Shown: in pieces, positions 26,235-35,264 of the stretch | Layout of the letters: every line of letters begins with the position of its first letter | Numbering within the stretch: the stretch's first letter is position 1 | Assembly: GCF_001021165.1 (NCBI RefSeq) | Contig: NZ_AZAY01000015.1 | Span: 33,724 to 97,723, forward strand | DNA from: Marinitoga sp. 1197 | GTDB lineage: Bacteria > Thermotogota > Thermotogae > Petrotogales > Petrotogaceae | Direction of reading: 5' to 3' | Length of the DNA stretch: 64,000 bases | Notes under the pieces: model-generated | The model's database searches: none | What the model was told of the DNA's origin: nothing | What the model saw: only the letters and a program-made list of their open reading frames with translations | Program-made: the position numbers and the translations under genes

Positions 26235-26483
26235 ATGGAAAATAAAATTAGTACAGTATCTATAATAGTGTATAACAGGGAGTTGGCTTACCAAAAAGCA
26301 AGTGATATTTTACACAATTATGGAGAAAAAATACTTTTAAGAGTAGGATATCCAATGAGAGAGAAAGATGTAGCGATAATATTTTTGGTTGTTGAAATGA
26401 CGACCGACGAATTAGGAGCATTATCCGGGAAAATTGGGCAGATAGAATCTGTTAAAGTAAAAACAACAACATTAAAGATATGA
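26235..26483 (+). CDS. TM1266-family putative hydrogenase regulator
   Basis: An 82-residue protein with the ferredoxin-like ACT/CopG-C fold predicted for the TM1266 group, which is encoded beside [FeFe]-hydrogenase maturases in Thermotogota and clostridia. Visible family features are VSIIVYNRELAYQKASDILHNYGEKILLRVGYPM and the C-terminal LSGKIGQIESVKVKTTT. The ATG at 26235 is used because AAGGAAGGGGGA precedes it. This region also takes part in the leader pairing. The ligand or DNA target is unknown. Confidence 0.9.
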   Translation: MENKISTVSIIVYNRELAYQKASDILHNYGEKILLRVGYPMREKDVAIIFLVVEMTTDELGALSGKIGQIESVKVKTTTLKI

Positions 26484-26492
26484 GGTGATAGT

Positions 26493-27908
26493 ATGTTTTA
26501 TATTAAAGATAAAGATAGTTTGAAATCATTTATTCCTCAGGAAACAATATCTGAATTATTGGAGAAAACTAAAAATCCTGATCCAGCAAAAGTAAGAGAA
26601 ATCATTCAAAAGTCATTAAATAAAAATAGGCTTGAACCAGAAGAAATGGCAACATTACTTAATGTAGAAAATAAAGATTTATTGGAAGAAGTATTTGAAG
26701 GCGCGCGAGAATTAAAAAGGAGAATATATGGTAATAGAATAGTTTTATTTGCTCCATTATATATAGGTAATGAATGTATAAACAATTGTCAATATTGTGG
26801 ATTTAGAATTACCAATAAACATATTGAAAGAAGGAGTCTGTCTTTAGATGAAGTTGTTGAAGAGGTAAAAGCGCTGGAAACCAAAGGACATAAACGTTTG
26901 ATAGTGGTTTTTGGGGAACATCCTAAATATGATGCTAAATTTATGACAGAAACAATAAAAACTATTTATGAAACAAAAGTAGGTAAGGGTGAAATTAGAA
27001 GAGTAAATGTAAATGCAGCACCTCAGACAGTTGGAGATTATAAATTATTTAAAGAAGTAGGGATTGGTACATTTCAAATATTTCAGGAAACGTATCATTA
27101 TGAAACATATAAAAAATATCATTTAAGTGGTCCAAAATCTAATTTTCACTGGAGATTGTATGGTTTGGATAGAGCGTTTGAGGCAGGACTTGATGATGTA
27201 GGAATTGGTGCGTTATTTGGGTTATATGATTGGAAATTTGAAGCTATGGGATTATTATATCATACAATTCATTTTGAAGAAAGATTTAATGTTGGTCCGC
27301 ATACTATATCTTTTCCTCGTATGGAACCAGCATTAGATACGCCTCTTGCTGAAAGGCCTCCATATACAGTTTCAGATGATGATTTTAAAAAATTAGTAGC
27401 AATATTAAGATTGGCGGTACCTTATACAGGGTTGATTTTAACAGCACGCGAACCGGTAAAAATACGAAATGAAGTAATGAAATTTGGAGTTTCTCAAATT
27501 GATGGTGGATCTTCAATTGGTGTTGGGAGTTATCATGAAAGTGATGATGAAAAATTAAAAAGAAGTCAATTTTTATTAGGAGATAATAGAACATTAGATC
27601 AAATTATTGAGGAATTAGCTGAAGAAGGTTATTTGCCATCTTTTTGTACAGGATGTTATAGACTTGGAAGAACAGGAGAACATTTTATGGAATTTGCTAT
27701 TCCAGGTTTTGTGAAAAGATTTTGTACTCCAAATGCAATATTAACATTTTTAGAATATATAGAAGATTATGCACCTGAAAAAACAAAAATAATAGGTATT
27801 AGAAGAATAGAAGAAGAAATAAAAAATATGAAAAATAATCCATTGAAAGAACAATTACTTGAAAAAATAGAAAAGGTTAAAAATGGAGAAAGAGATTTAT
27901 ATTTTTAA
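26493..27908 (+). CDS. hydG: [FeFe]-hydrogenase maturase HydG (tyrosine lyase)
   Basis: A radical SAM enzyme that splits tyrosine to give the CO and CN ligands of the H-cluster. The 471-residue protein has the radical SAM cluster motif CX3CX2C at Cys95, Cys99 and Cys102 (ECINNCQYCGF). Near the C-terminus is the second-cluster motif CTGCYRLGRTGEHFM...FC that binds the dangler iron. GAGGTGA precedes the ATG. It is followed by hydE and hydF. The hydrogenase structural genes are not in this window. Confidence 0.97.
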   Translation: MFYIKDKDSLKSFIPQETISELLEKTKNPDPAKVREIIQKSLNKNRLEPEEMATLLNVENKDLLEEVFEGARELKRRIYGNRIVLFAPLYIGNECINNCQYCGFRITNKHIERRSLSLDEVVEEVKALETKGHKRLIVVFGEHPKYDAKFMTETIKTIYETKVGKGEIRRVNVNAAPQTVGDYKLFKEVGIGTFQIFQETYHYETYKKYHLSGPKSNFHWRLYGLDRAFEAGLDDVGIGALFGLYDWKFEAMGLLYHTIHFEERFNVGPHTISFPRMEPALDTPLAERPPYTVSDDDFKKLVAILRLAVPYTGLILTAREPVKIRNEVMKFGVSQIDGGSSIGVGSYHESDDEKLKRSQFLLGDNRTLDQIIEELAEEGYLPSFCTGCYRLGRTGEHFMEFAIPGFVKRFCTPNAILTFLEYIEDYAPEKTKIIGIRRIEEEIKNMKNNPLKEQLLEKIEKVKNGERDLYF

Positions 27909-27923
27909 GATTTATATTTTTAG

Positions 27924-29027
27924 GTGGTGATTATAATATCAAAGAGAGTTGAAAGAGTATATGAAAAATTAACTAATATAAGATTAGAGATGCCTGATGA
28001 AATAAAAAATATTATAGATTATTTTTTAGAAAATCAAACGTTAGATTATGAAAGGATATTATGGATATTATCTTTAAAAGATGAAAGTCAAAGAGAAAAA
28101 ATTTTTAAAATATCAGATATTGTTAACAAAGGATTAAATACAGATATAATAACTTTGAAAGGAGTAATAGAATTTAGCAATTACTGTAAAAAAAGTTGTT
28201 ATTATTGTGGAATAAGAGCGCAAAATAAGCAGGTAAAAAGGTATAGAATCCCTTCAGAAGAAATATTTGAAATAGCAAGAAATGGAGTGAACATGGGGTT
28301 GACCACTATAATATTACAATCTGGGGAAGATGATTATTATAGTGATGAAGAGTTAGAGAATTTGATTTATAAAATACACCATGAATTAAAAACAGCGGTT
28401 TCTATATCTATAGGAGAAAGAAGCAAAAAAGCTTATGAAAGGTTTAGAAAAGCAGGAGCTTCAAAGGTTTTATTAAAACATGAAACGATTAATAAGAACC
28501 TATTTGAAAATATACATCCAGATAAAGATTATAATAAAAGAATAGAATTGTTGGATTATCTTGTAAAATTAGGATATATTACCGGGTCTGGGAATATTAT
28601 AGGTCTTGTTGGTCAGACGATTGAAGATATAGCAAAGGATATAATATTCATGAAAAACCATAATATAAAAATGATAGGTATAGGTCCTTTTATCGCAACA
28701 CATAATACACCACTTGAAGAATATAAAAATGGTTCTGCAGAATTAACTTTAAATGCATATGCAGCAACGAGATTAGCAATACCATATGCTCAGATGCCAG
28801 CAACAACAGCTTTGGGAACAATAGATAGAAAATATCAATTTAAAGCGCTTAATTGTGGCTGTAATGTTATTATGGTTAATTTAACACCTGATAAATATAG
28901 AGAAAATTATAATATATACGATGAAAAGATAAAAGTTGATTTATTAGATACTGCCAGACAAATTGTTAATATGGGATTAAGAATTCCACCATATACATTA
29001 AGAAAATTACCATTATTAAATAGTTAA
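27924..29027 (+). CDS. hydE: [FeFe]-hydrogenase maturase HydE
   Basis: A radical SAM enzyme acting on the HydG product to build the diiron subcluster. The 367-residue frame has CX3CX2C at Cys88, Cys92 and Cys95 ([11 protein letters not shown]) and the substrate-barrel motif [13 protein letters not shown]. The start is uncertain. The GTG codons at 27924 and 27927 lie inside the Shine-Dalgarno-like AGGTGGTGAT, no ATG/GTG/TTG stands at normal distance, and the first internal ATG (residue 23) has a weak site but gives a length like T. maritima HydE. A rare AUU or AUA start is possible. Confidence 0.95.
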   Translation: MVIIISKRVERVYEKLTNIRLEMPDEIKNIIDYFLENQTLDYERILWILSLKDESQREKIFKISDIVNKGLNTDIITLKGVIEFSNYCKKSCYYCGIRAQNKQVKRYRIPSEEIFEIARNGVNMGLTTIILQSGEDDYYSDEELENLIYKIHHELKTAVSISIGERSKKAYERFRKAGASKVLLKHETINKNLFENIHPDKDYNKRIELLDYLVKLGYITGSGNIIGLVGQTIEDIAKDIIFMKNHNIKMIGIGPFIATHNTPLEEYKNGSAELTLNAYAATRLAIPYAQMPATTALGTIDRKYQFKALNCGCNVIMVNLTPDKYRENYNIYDEKIKVDLLDTARQIVNMGLRIPPYTLRKLPLLNS

Positions 29028-29041
29028 TAAGGAGGAAAGCT

Positions 29042-30250
29042 ATGGCTTCGGCAATAAAAGGATATAGAAAATATATAGCAATTACCGGTAAAAGAAATGT
29101 TGGAAAATCAACGTTAATAAATGCAATATTAAATCAAGAGGTTGCAATTACAAGCGATATGCCAGGCACAACGACAGATCCAGTTTATAGAAGTATGGAA
29201 CTTGCACCTTTAGGACCGGTAACATTGGTTGATACTCCGGGTATTGATGATACTGGAATAGTTGGTGAAAAAAGAGTAAAAAAAGCAAGTAAAGCTTTGT
29301 ATAAAGCAGATATAGCATTATTGGTTGTAACTGATAATATTTCTGAATATGAAAAAATGCTGATAGATAATTTCAAAAAACTTGATATTCCTTTTTTAGT
29401 GGTTATAAACAAAATAGATGAAATAAAAAATATTGATATTATTAAGAAATCATATTTAAAATATACAAAAGAAATTATTGAAATTTCGGCAAAAGAGAAA
29501 AAGAATATAGAAAGATTAAAAGAAAAAATAGCTATGATTTTACCGCCTTTAGAAGAAGTCCCGTTAATAGCCGATTTAATTGAACCAGGGCAGTTAATAG
29601 TATTAGTAGTACCTATAGATTTAGGGGCACCAAAAGGAAGATTAATAATGCCTCAGGTAACAGCAATAAGAGAAATATTAGATAGAGAAGCAATTGTAAT
29701 AGTTACAAAAGAAAGAGAGTTAAGATATACAATAGAGAAATTGAATCAAAAACCAGATCTTGTAGTGACAGATTCACAAAGTGTAATGAAAGTTGTTTCT
29801 GATATAGACATAGATATTCCCTTAACAACATTTTCAATTTTAGAAGCCAGACATAAAGGTGATCTGGCAATTTTATCTGAAGGTGTAAAAGCAATTGAAA
29901 ATTTAAAAGAAAATGATAAAATTATTATTATGGAAGGATGTTCTCATAGACCTTTAACAGAGGATATTGGAAGAGTAAAAATACCAAGATGGCTTACCAA
30001 CCATCTGGGTATAAATTTAAATATAGAATTTTTTGCTGGCACAGAATTTCCAGATTATGAAATTGTTAGAGATGCAAAACTAATAATACATTGTGGAGGA
30101 TGTACACTTACCAGAAAAAGTATGTTAAGGAGAATAAATATAGCAAAGATGTATGAAATTCCAATAGTAAATTACGGGGTAATAATATCTTATTTACACG
30201 GTGTATTAAATAGAGCACTTGACATTTTTCCAGAATTAAAAAAAGTATAA
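29042..30250 (+). CDS. hydF: [FeFe]-hydrogenase maturation GTPase HydF
   Basis: A scaffold protein that carries the assembled diiron subcluster to the hydrogenase. It has 402 residues: a GTPase domain (G1 GKRNVGKST near residues 17-25, G3 DTPG, G4 NKID), a dimerisation domain, and a C-terminal [4Fe-4S] domain with the CSH and HCGGC motifs that bind cluster and precursor. AAGGAGGAAAGC precedes the ATG. It is part of the hydG-hydE-hydF row, with the aspartase-family gene only 10 bases downstream. Confidence 0.97.
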   Translation: MASAIKGYRKYIAITGKRNVGKSTLINAILNQEVAITSDMPGTTTDPVYRSMELAPLGPVTLVDTPGIDDTGIVGEKRVKKASKALYKADIALLVVTDNISEYEKMLIDNFKKLDIPFLVVINKIDEIKNIDIIKKSYLKYTKEIIEISAKEKKNIERLKEKIAMILPPLEEVPLIADLIEPGQLIVLVVPIDLGAPKGRLIMPQVTAIREILDREAIVIVTKERELRYTIEKLNQKPDLVVTDSQSVMKVVSDIDIDIPLTTFSILEARHKGDLAILSEGVKAIENLKENDKIIIMEGCSHRPLTEDIGRVKIPRWLTNHLGINLNIEFFAGTEFPDYEIVRDAKLIIHCGGCTLTRKSMLRRINIAKMYEIPIVNYGVIISYLHGVLNRALDIFPELKKV

Positions 30251-30260
30251 GGAGTGGATT

Positions 30261-31628
30261 ATGAGAGTAGAAAAAGATTTTATTGGAGAAGTTCTGATTC
30301 CTGAAAATGTTTATTATGGAATACATACACATAGGGCTTTAAAGAATTTTCCTAAAACAGGTGAAATTTTTAGTGAAAGTTTCATTTGGGCAATGTTTAT
30401 GGTTAAGAAATCAGCGGCTATACTTAATTATGAATTAGGATATTTAGATAAGGAGATATCAGAGGCAATAGTTAAAAGTTGTGAAGAATGGCCGGAATTA
30501 AAAAAAGAGATAATTGTAGATCCTTTAAGTGGAGGAGCAGGAACGTCTATAAATATGAATATAAATGAAGTAATTGCAAATAGAGCTACAGAAATTTTAG
30601 GAGGGCAAAAATCAGAATATATAGTTAACCCCTTGGATCATGTGAATATGCATCAATCAACAAATGATGTTTTTCCAACTGCAGGAAAAATAGCAATTAT
30701 AAAGGATTTAAGAGAATTAATTGAAAAAATAATTAAACTTCAGGATAAGATTCAAGAAAAAGAAAAGGATTTTATAAAGATAAGAAAAATAGGAAGAACA
30801 CAGCTAATGGATGCGGTCCCTATTTTATTGGGGCAGGAATTTGGGGCCTGGGCTGACGCATTAAGTAGAGATAGATGGAGATTATATAAAGTAGAAGAAA
30901 GAATAAGAAGCGTTAATATTGGAGGAACAGCCATAGGTACGGGTATATCTGCACCAAAAGATTATATTTTGAAAATTACAAACAAATTGAGGGAAATTAC
31001 AAAAATAGGAATAGCAAAAGCAGAAAATCTTATAGATACTACTCAAAATTTAGATGTTTTTTCAGAAATTAGTGGCTTATTAAAATCTTTAGCTGTGAAT
31101 TTAATAAAAATATCCAATGATATTAGATTGTTAGGTTCAAATGCAATAAATGAGATAATATTACCAAAAATTCAAGCAGGAAGTTCAATTATGCCAGGAA
31201 AAGTAAATCCTGTAATTCCAGAATATGTGGTTCAATTATCAATGAGTGTAATTTCTTTTGATAACTTAATAACAACTGCGTCCAGTTTGGGGAATTTAGA
31301 ATTAAACCATCTTACACCATTGATAATTCATTACACATTAAAATCAATAAAATTTTTAAAAAATGCAGTTATATCTTTAAAAAATTATATAAAATTAATA
31401 GAACCGGATGAATCAAAATGTAAAGAAAACCTTGCAAAATCATTTACTTTAATAACACCGTTAATAGACGTTTTTGGATATGATGAAGTTTCAATAATGC
31501 TTAAGAAAAATGATTATGATTTTGAAAAAACCGTAAGAGAACTATCGGAAAAACACAATATGGATTATACAGAAATAATGAAAAAATTAAAATCACATAA
31601 AGCAGCAGGGTTAGGATATAATTTTTGA
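30261..31628 (+). CDS. aspartate ammonia-lyase-family enzyme in the hydrogenase maturation operon
   Basis: A member of the aspartase/fumarase superfamily, 455 residues. The catalytic serine loop is intact (GSSIMPGKVNPVIPE), as are MNINEVIANRA, NPLDHVNMHQSTNDVFP and the conserved IGRTQLMDAVP. Its N-terminus and length fit aspartate ammonia-lyase (aspartate to fumarate and ammonia) better than class II fumarase. AAGGAG precedes the ATG, and it closes the hyd operon. It might feed ammonia or fumarate into H-cluster assembly, but this is inference from position. Confidence 0.88.
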   Translation: MRVEKDFIGEVLIPENVYYGIHTHRALKNFPKTGEIFSESFIWAMFMVKKSAAILNYELGYLDKEISEAIVKSCEEWPELKKEIIVDPLSGGAGTSINMNINEVIANRATEILGGQKSEYIVNPLDHVNMHQSTNDVFPTAGKIAIIKDLRELIEKIIKLQDKIQEKEKDFIKIRKIGRTQLMDAVPILLGQEFGAWADALSRDRWRLYKVEERIRSVNIGGTAIGTGISAPKDYILKITNKLREITKIGIAKAENLIDTTQNLDVFSEISGLLKSLAVNLIKISNDIRLLGSNAINEIILPKIQAGSSIMPGKVNPVIPEYVVQLSMSVISFDNLITTASSLGNLELNHLTPLIIHYTLKSIKFLKNAVISLKNYIKLIEPDESKCKENLAKSFTLITPLIDVFGYDEVSIMLKKNDYDFEKTVRELSEKHNMDYTEIMKKLKSHKAAGLGYNF

Positions 31629-31743
31629 TGTTCCTTATTATAACATAAAAAGATAAGTAAAATTATTATTTATGAAATAAAAGAAATAGTAATTTAAAGA
31701 AGTATTTATATAATTTATTGAGAAAAGAAAGGGAGGTTTTAAG

Positions 31744-32172
31744 ATGCAGGTGTCTTTAGATCAACTTATAAATGTTATTATGGCAAAATTAGAAGGTTTA
31801 GAAATGTCTTTAGAGGATTTAAAATTCAGAACTAATATAGCATTAAGAGTGTTATATAAAAATGAATTATTAACAGAAGAAAATCTGGTGGATGCTATTA
31901 AAGATGAATTTAAAGCCCATACAGAATTAGAAGGGAAAAGCTTAGAATTGCCTGAAGAAAAGGCAAAAGAAATGTCTAAGGATATATTAAATTGGATAAA
32001 AATCGATTTAGAAGAAATGAAGAAAAAAATGAAGGAATATGAAGAACAATTGAAACAAATGCTTCAACAGGCGGAAGGCCCGGATATTAGTATAGCTTCT
32101 CCGGATTTATTAAATCAATTGGAACAAATGAAAAAAAATAACAAAGGGAACAATGGTGGATTAATATTTTAA
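31744..32172 (+). CDS. small coiled-coil protein of unknown function
   Basis: I do not recognise this 142-residue protein. It has no signal peptide or membrane segment. Residues 3-55 are predicted helical, and residues 85-110 form a strongly charged coiled coil (DLEEMKKKMKEYEEQLKQML). The C-terminal tail is Asn/Gly-rich (KKNNKGNNGGLIF). GGGAGG precedes the ATG, and a bidirectional terminator follows the stop. It is separated from the aspartase gene by 115 bases, so it has its own transcript or is a late operon member. Probably a cytoplasmic oligomerising protein. Confidence 0.7.
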   Translation: MQVSLDQLINVIMAKLEGLEMSLEDLKFRTNIALRVLYKNELLTEENLVDAIKDEFKAHTELEGKSLELPEEKAKEMSKDILNWIKIDLEEMKKKMKEYEEQLKQMLQQAEGPDISIASPDLLNQLEQMKKNNKGNNGGLIF

Positions 32173-32173
32173 T

Positions 32174-32198
32174 AAAAAAGCCCGTAATGGGCTTTTTT
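32174..32198. terminator. bidirectional terminator between converging genes
   Basis: AAAAAAGCCC pairs with GGGCTTTTTT around a 5-base loop. The TAA of the beta-propeller gene lies at its right edge. Confidence 0.9.
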
Positions 32199-33993
32199 AT
32201 TTTATATATGGATTTCCCGTATGTTTTGGATTAAATTTATATTGATTTAAAACAAAATCATTAACATCAATAATAGCAACAATTCCTTTTGAAGAAGCGA
32301 AATATAAGAAACCTTTATTATCCATCGATAGAGTTGCACCATATCCCAGGTTAAAACTTTTCTCCACAACACCTGTTGTTTTATTTATAAATAAAATATC
32401 CTGATCTAATGTATTTAAGATAATATATTTTTCAGTCAAAACTCCAGTTCCAGGGACATATCCTATTTTTTTCTTCCATAAAATATTTCCATTTTTCAAA
32501 GCATATAAATATGTATCTTTTGATGCGACATAAACTATTTTATTTTTTTCATCTATGAGAGGAAATGAATAAGGAATATTGTCTAATTCATATGAATATA
32601 GTAATTTGCCATTTTTGTCTAAAACAGTAAAGTTTTTATCAGGGCCACAAATATAAATATTATTCATACTATCAATATTAAAATAATCTGTTTTCCCATT
32701 TAAATTTATATAAAATACAATATTTAAATTGCTATCAAACTTATATAAATTTCCACCAATATCCAGATCAATAATATATCCTTCGTAATCAATCAAAGGA
32801 CTTCTTTTTGATGTAATAACGTTATATGAATATAATATATTTTCATCGTTAATTAATAATAATTTCTCAGACCATAAATGCAACAAATAATCTTTTTCAT
32901 TAAAAATAGTAACTCCAGAATATGGATTATCAACTTTTAGATATTTTATTTTGTTAGTTTCTTTATCGATAATGCTTAAATTATTTCTGAATTCGGATAT
33001 AAATATTTTATTATCATAAATTACAGGAAAATCATAAGAATAAGAATTTAAATTATATGTATGATGTATTCCGTGGGATATATCAAATTCATACAGTTTT
33101 TTTGAATATCCAATTGCGTAAAAATATTCTTCATCAATAGAAACTCCGCTATAAAAAACATCATTTATAACAAATAAATTTATTATAGAATTGGATATAA
33201 AGTTAATTTTCGGGTTTTCAATAACGATATTATCCAGAAAAATTTTATTATCATAAATTTTGTAGTTATTTAAAAAATAATTATTTCCATTTATATTGAG
33301 TCTGTATTTTTTTTCAGAAGAAATTTTCAATGGAATATATGAATAATCTTTTAAAAATAATATTTTTTCTTTTGGAATATTTATATTGAAATTATATATA
33401 GAAAAATCAAATAAGGAATCTTTTATAGATACCGAGTTATAAAAGAAATAGTCTCCATTTGTTAAATATACAATATTTTTATTAATACTTGAAATATCTG
33501 GTCTGAAAGATGATTTTATAGTATTTATAGGTAAAGAAAAGATACCATATCTTGTTTTTATAGTCCATAATTTATTCGAAATAATTTTTACAGGCGTAAA
33601 ATAAAACCTTCCAAAATCAGTAGCTATTATACTGGAAATAATTCTTCTTTTTGTGACTATTATTTTTAGATCATTCTTATGTATATAAAAAAACTTATCA
33701 TCGTTTTTGAAAATAAAGATATTATTTTCTATCTGAAGCAAATAACCTTTGAATGTATAATTATTGTTTAATGAAAAAAACATCATTTCTTTTTCATCAT
33801 CAGAAAATTCAAAAGTTTTTATTTCGGAAATAGGTAATTTAGTTACCTTATTATTTACCTTTAAAAAAAATTGTGAATTGTTTATTGAAAGTAACTTTCC
33901 TTCTATAATATTGCCCGATATAGGAATGATTCTTACGGCATATAAAAGCAATGAGTTAAATAAAATTAATATTAAAAGTAACTTTTTATTCAT
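32197..33993 (-). CDS. secreted PQQ-like beta-propeller protein
   Basis: An exported 598-residue protein. A signal peptide at residues 1-18 is followed by about 250 residues of SH3-like or beta-rich segments, then a C-terminal propeller of repeated blades with the pattern YVASKDTYLYALKNGNILW, typical of PQQ-enzyme-like quinoprotein repeats. No catalytic residues are visible, so it probably mediates binding or outer-surface assembly. The ATG at 33993 is chosen over a GTG pair that overlaps the ribosome binding site (AAGGGTGG). It appears to be transcribed alone. Confidence 0.75.
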   Translation of the reverse strand: MNKKLLLILILFNSLLLYAVRIIPISGNIIEGKLLSINNSQFFLKVNNKVTKLPISEIKTFEFSDDEKEMMFFSLNNNYTFKGYLLQIENNIFIFKNDDKFFYIHKNDLKIIVTKRRIISSIIATDFGRFYFTPVKIISNKLWTIKTRYGIFSLPINTIKSSFRPDISSINKNIVYLTNGDYFFYNSVSIKDSLFDFSIYNFNINIPKEKILFLKDYSYIPLKISSEKKYRLNINGNNYFLNNYKIYDNKIFLDNIVIENPKINFISNSIINLFVINDVFYSGVSIDEEYFYAIGYSKKLYEFDISHGIHHTYNLNSYSYDFPVIYDNKIFISEFRNNLSIIDKETNKIKYLKVDNPYSGVTIFNEKDYLLHLWSEKLLLINDENILYSYNVITSKRSPLIDYEGYIIDLDIGGNLYKFDSNLNIVFYINLNGKTDYFNIDSMNNIYICGPDKNFTVLDKNGKLLYSYELDNIPYSFPLIDEKNKIVYVASKDTYLYALKNGNILWKKKIGYVPGTGVLTEKYIILNTLDQDILFINKTTGVVEKSFNLGYGATLSMDNKGFLYFASSKGIVAIIDVNDFVLNQYKFNPKHTGNPYIK

Positions 33994-34153
33994 AAACACC
34001 ACCCTTTTATTAATATATCACCCGATTAATTAATATTATATCATAAAATTATATGAATAAAAAAGGGAAGTGAATAATTTATATATATTATTCTTGTTGG
34101 AAAATATATTTTTCAATATGGATTTAAAAAATTAACATAAAAATTGAAAAAAC

Positions 34154-34182
34154 TTGACAAAAAAAATAAAATATATTAAAAT
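34154..34182 (+). promoter_or_regulatory. promoter-like sequence pointing into the antisense of the tRNA
   Basis: TTGACA, exactly 17 bases, then TAAAAT. The predicted transcript starts near 34189 and would run through the tRNA terminator hairpin and antisense to the tRNA towards the small gene at 34379. Confidence 0.5.
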
Positions 34183-34195
34183 AATAAATGGGTAT

Positions 34196-34219
34196 AAAAA
34201 AACGGGGTAAACACCCCGT
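34196..34219 (-). terminator. terminator of the tRNA gene
   Basis: ACGGGG pairs with CCCCGT around TAAACA. On the minus strand it is followed by seven T residues. Confidence 0.8.
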
Positions 34220-34224
34220 CGTTT

Positions 34225-34301
34225 TGGTGGGCTCGGGTGGATTCGAACCACCGACCTCCCGGTTATGAGCCGGAAGCTCTCACCAACTGAGCTACGAGCC
34301 C
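34225..34301 (-). tRNA. tRNA with CAT anticodon (Met, or Ile if lysidine-modified)
   Basis: A complete 77-base cloverleaf with encoded CCA. The acceptor stem is GGGCTCG/CGAGCCC with discriminator A, the D arm reads GCTC...GAGC, and the anticodon loop is CTCATAA. The T arm GTGG-TTCGAAT-CCAC is perfect. CAT can belong to elongator tRNA-Met or to tRNA-Ile2. The first base pair is G-C and the D-loop is not typical of an initiator. The choice between Met and Ile2 needs identity-element scoring. Confidence 0.95.
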
Positions 34302-34320
34302 AATTAACTTAAGCGATTAG

Positions 34321-34349
34321 ATTATAACATCTAATTTTATTTTTGTCAA
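34321..34349 (-). promoter_or_regulatory. consensus promoter of the tRNA gene
   Basis: On the minus strand TTGACA (34349-34344), 17 bases, then TATAAT (34326-34321): a perfect sigma-70 promoter, about 20 bases before the mature tRNA. Confidence 0.9.
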
Positions 34350-34378
34350 GTGTTTTTTTTGAAGGGAGTGATAAAAAA

Positions 34379-34585
34379 ATGAAAACATTAGATGTTGAAA
34401 GTAAAGAAAACTTTAATAAACTTGATCCAGTTAAAATAACATTAAATAAATATCCAAGACTTCTTGTTTTAAAAGCTGCTTTTGAAACACTAAAAGAAGG
34501 TAATAAAGTAACTCTAATAGAATTAGAAAAGAAAATAGTTTTTTTCTTATCGTATAATATTAAAAATAAAAAAAGGCCGAATTAG
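34379..34585 (+). CDS. small protein of unknown function
   Basis: A 68-residue basic protein that I do not recognise. The ATG at 34379 follows GAAGGGAG, so translation is likely. An alternative start upstream overlaps the T-run and has no site. Residues 20-55 look helical (YPRLLVLKAAFETLKEGNKV), and the end is Lys/Asn-rich. The composition could suit RNA or DNA binding and resembles the size of an RNA polymerase omega subunit, but the omega signature is not convincing. Its stop codon lies in a terminator hairpin. Confidence 0.65.
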   Translation: MKTLDVESKENFNKLDPVKITLNKYPRLLVLKAAFETLKEGNKVTLIELEKKIVFFLSYNIKNKKRPN

Positions 34586-34596
34586 AGGCCTTTTTT
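34568..34596 (+). terminator. terminator of the 68-residue gene
   Basis: AAAAGGCC and GGCCTTTT form a stem around GAATTAGA, followed by T residues. The stop codon is in the loop. Confidence 0.8.
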
Positions 34597-34682
34597 ATTT
34601 TTTAAACTTTTAAGTTTTGTGTAAGCAGAGGTAGTTCTTCGAAATAAATATTAAGTATATATATTGTATTTTAAAAAAAATA

Positions 34683-34691
34683 TGGTAAAAT
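34683..34691 (+). promoter_or_regulatory. extended -10 promoter of apt
   Basis: TGGTAAAAT, a TG-extended -10, lies 34 bases before the apt start. It resembles the element before the RidA gene. Confidence 0.5.
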
Positions 34692-34724
34692 ACCTGTGTC
34701 AATAAAAATTAAGGAGGAATAAAA

Positions 34725-35237
34725 ATGAACTTTGAAAAGTATATTAGAGATATACCGGATTTTCCAAAGCCGGGTATAATATTTAAAGATATAACACCTC
34801 TACTCGCTAATCCTGCTGCATTCAGAGAAGTAATAGATGAAATGGCAAGAAAAGTGGAAAAATTAGATTTTGACACAATTTTAGTTCCAGAAGCGAGGGG
34901 CTTTTTATTTGGATCAGCTCTTGCCTACAAGTTAGGGAAAAAATTGGTTCCTATAAGGAAGCCAGGAAAATTGCCATATGATATAGTTGAAGTTTCTTAT
35001 TCACTTGAATATGGTGAAGCGAAAATTCAGATGCATAAAGATGCATTATCAAAAGGTGAAAAAGTATTGGTTGTAGATGATGTTTTGGCGACAGGTGGTA
35101 CAATTCAGGCTATAGAAACATTGGTAAAAAAATTAGAAGCAGAAGTTTCAGGTGTTTTATGTTTAATTGAATTGAGTTTTTTAAATCCAAGAGAAAAATT
35201 ATCAAATTTAAGAGTTGAAAGTATATTAACTTATTAA
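34725..35237 (+). CDS. apt: adenine phosphoribosyltransferase
   Basis: Salvages adenine to AMP with PRPP. The 170-residue protein has the type I PRTase PRPP motif VLVVDDVLATGGT (near residues 121-133), the N-terminal PDFPKPGIIFKDITPLL that marks Apt, and the PEARGFLFGSALAYKL segment. AAGGAGG precedes the ATG. The pgi gene follows 27 bases later, and the two are probably co-transcribed without a pathway link. Confidence 0.97.
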   Translation: MNFEKYIRDIPDFPKPGIIFKDITPLLANPAAFREVIDEMARKVEKLDFDTILVPEARGFLFGSALAYKLGKKLVPIRKPGKLPYDIVEVSYSLEYGEAKIQMHKDALSKGEKVLVVDDVLATGGTIQAIETLVKKLEAEVSGVLCLIELSFLNPREKLSNLRVESILTY

Positions 35238-35264
35238 TATCATTTCAGTTATGGGAGGGGTAAT

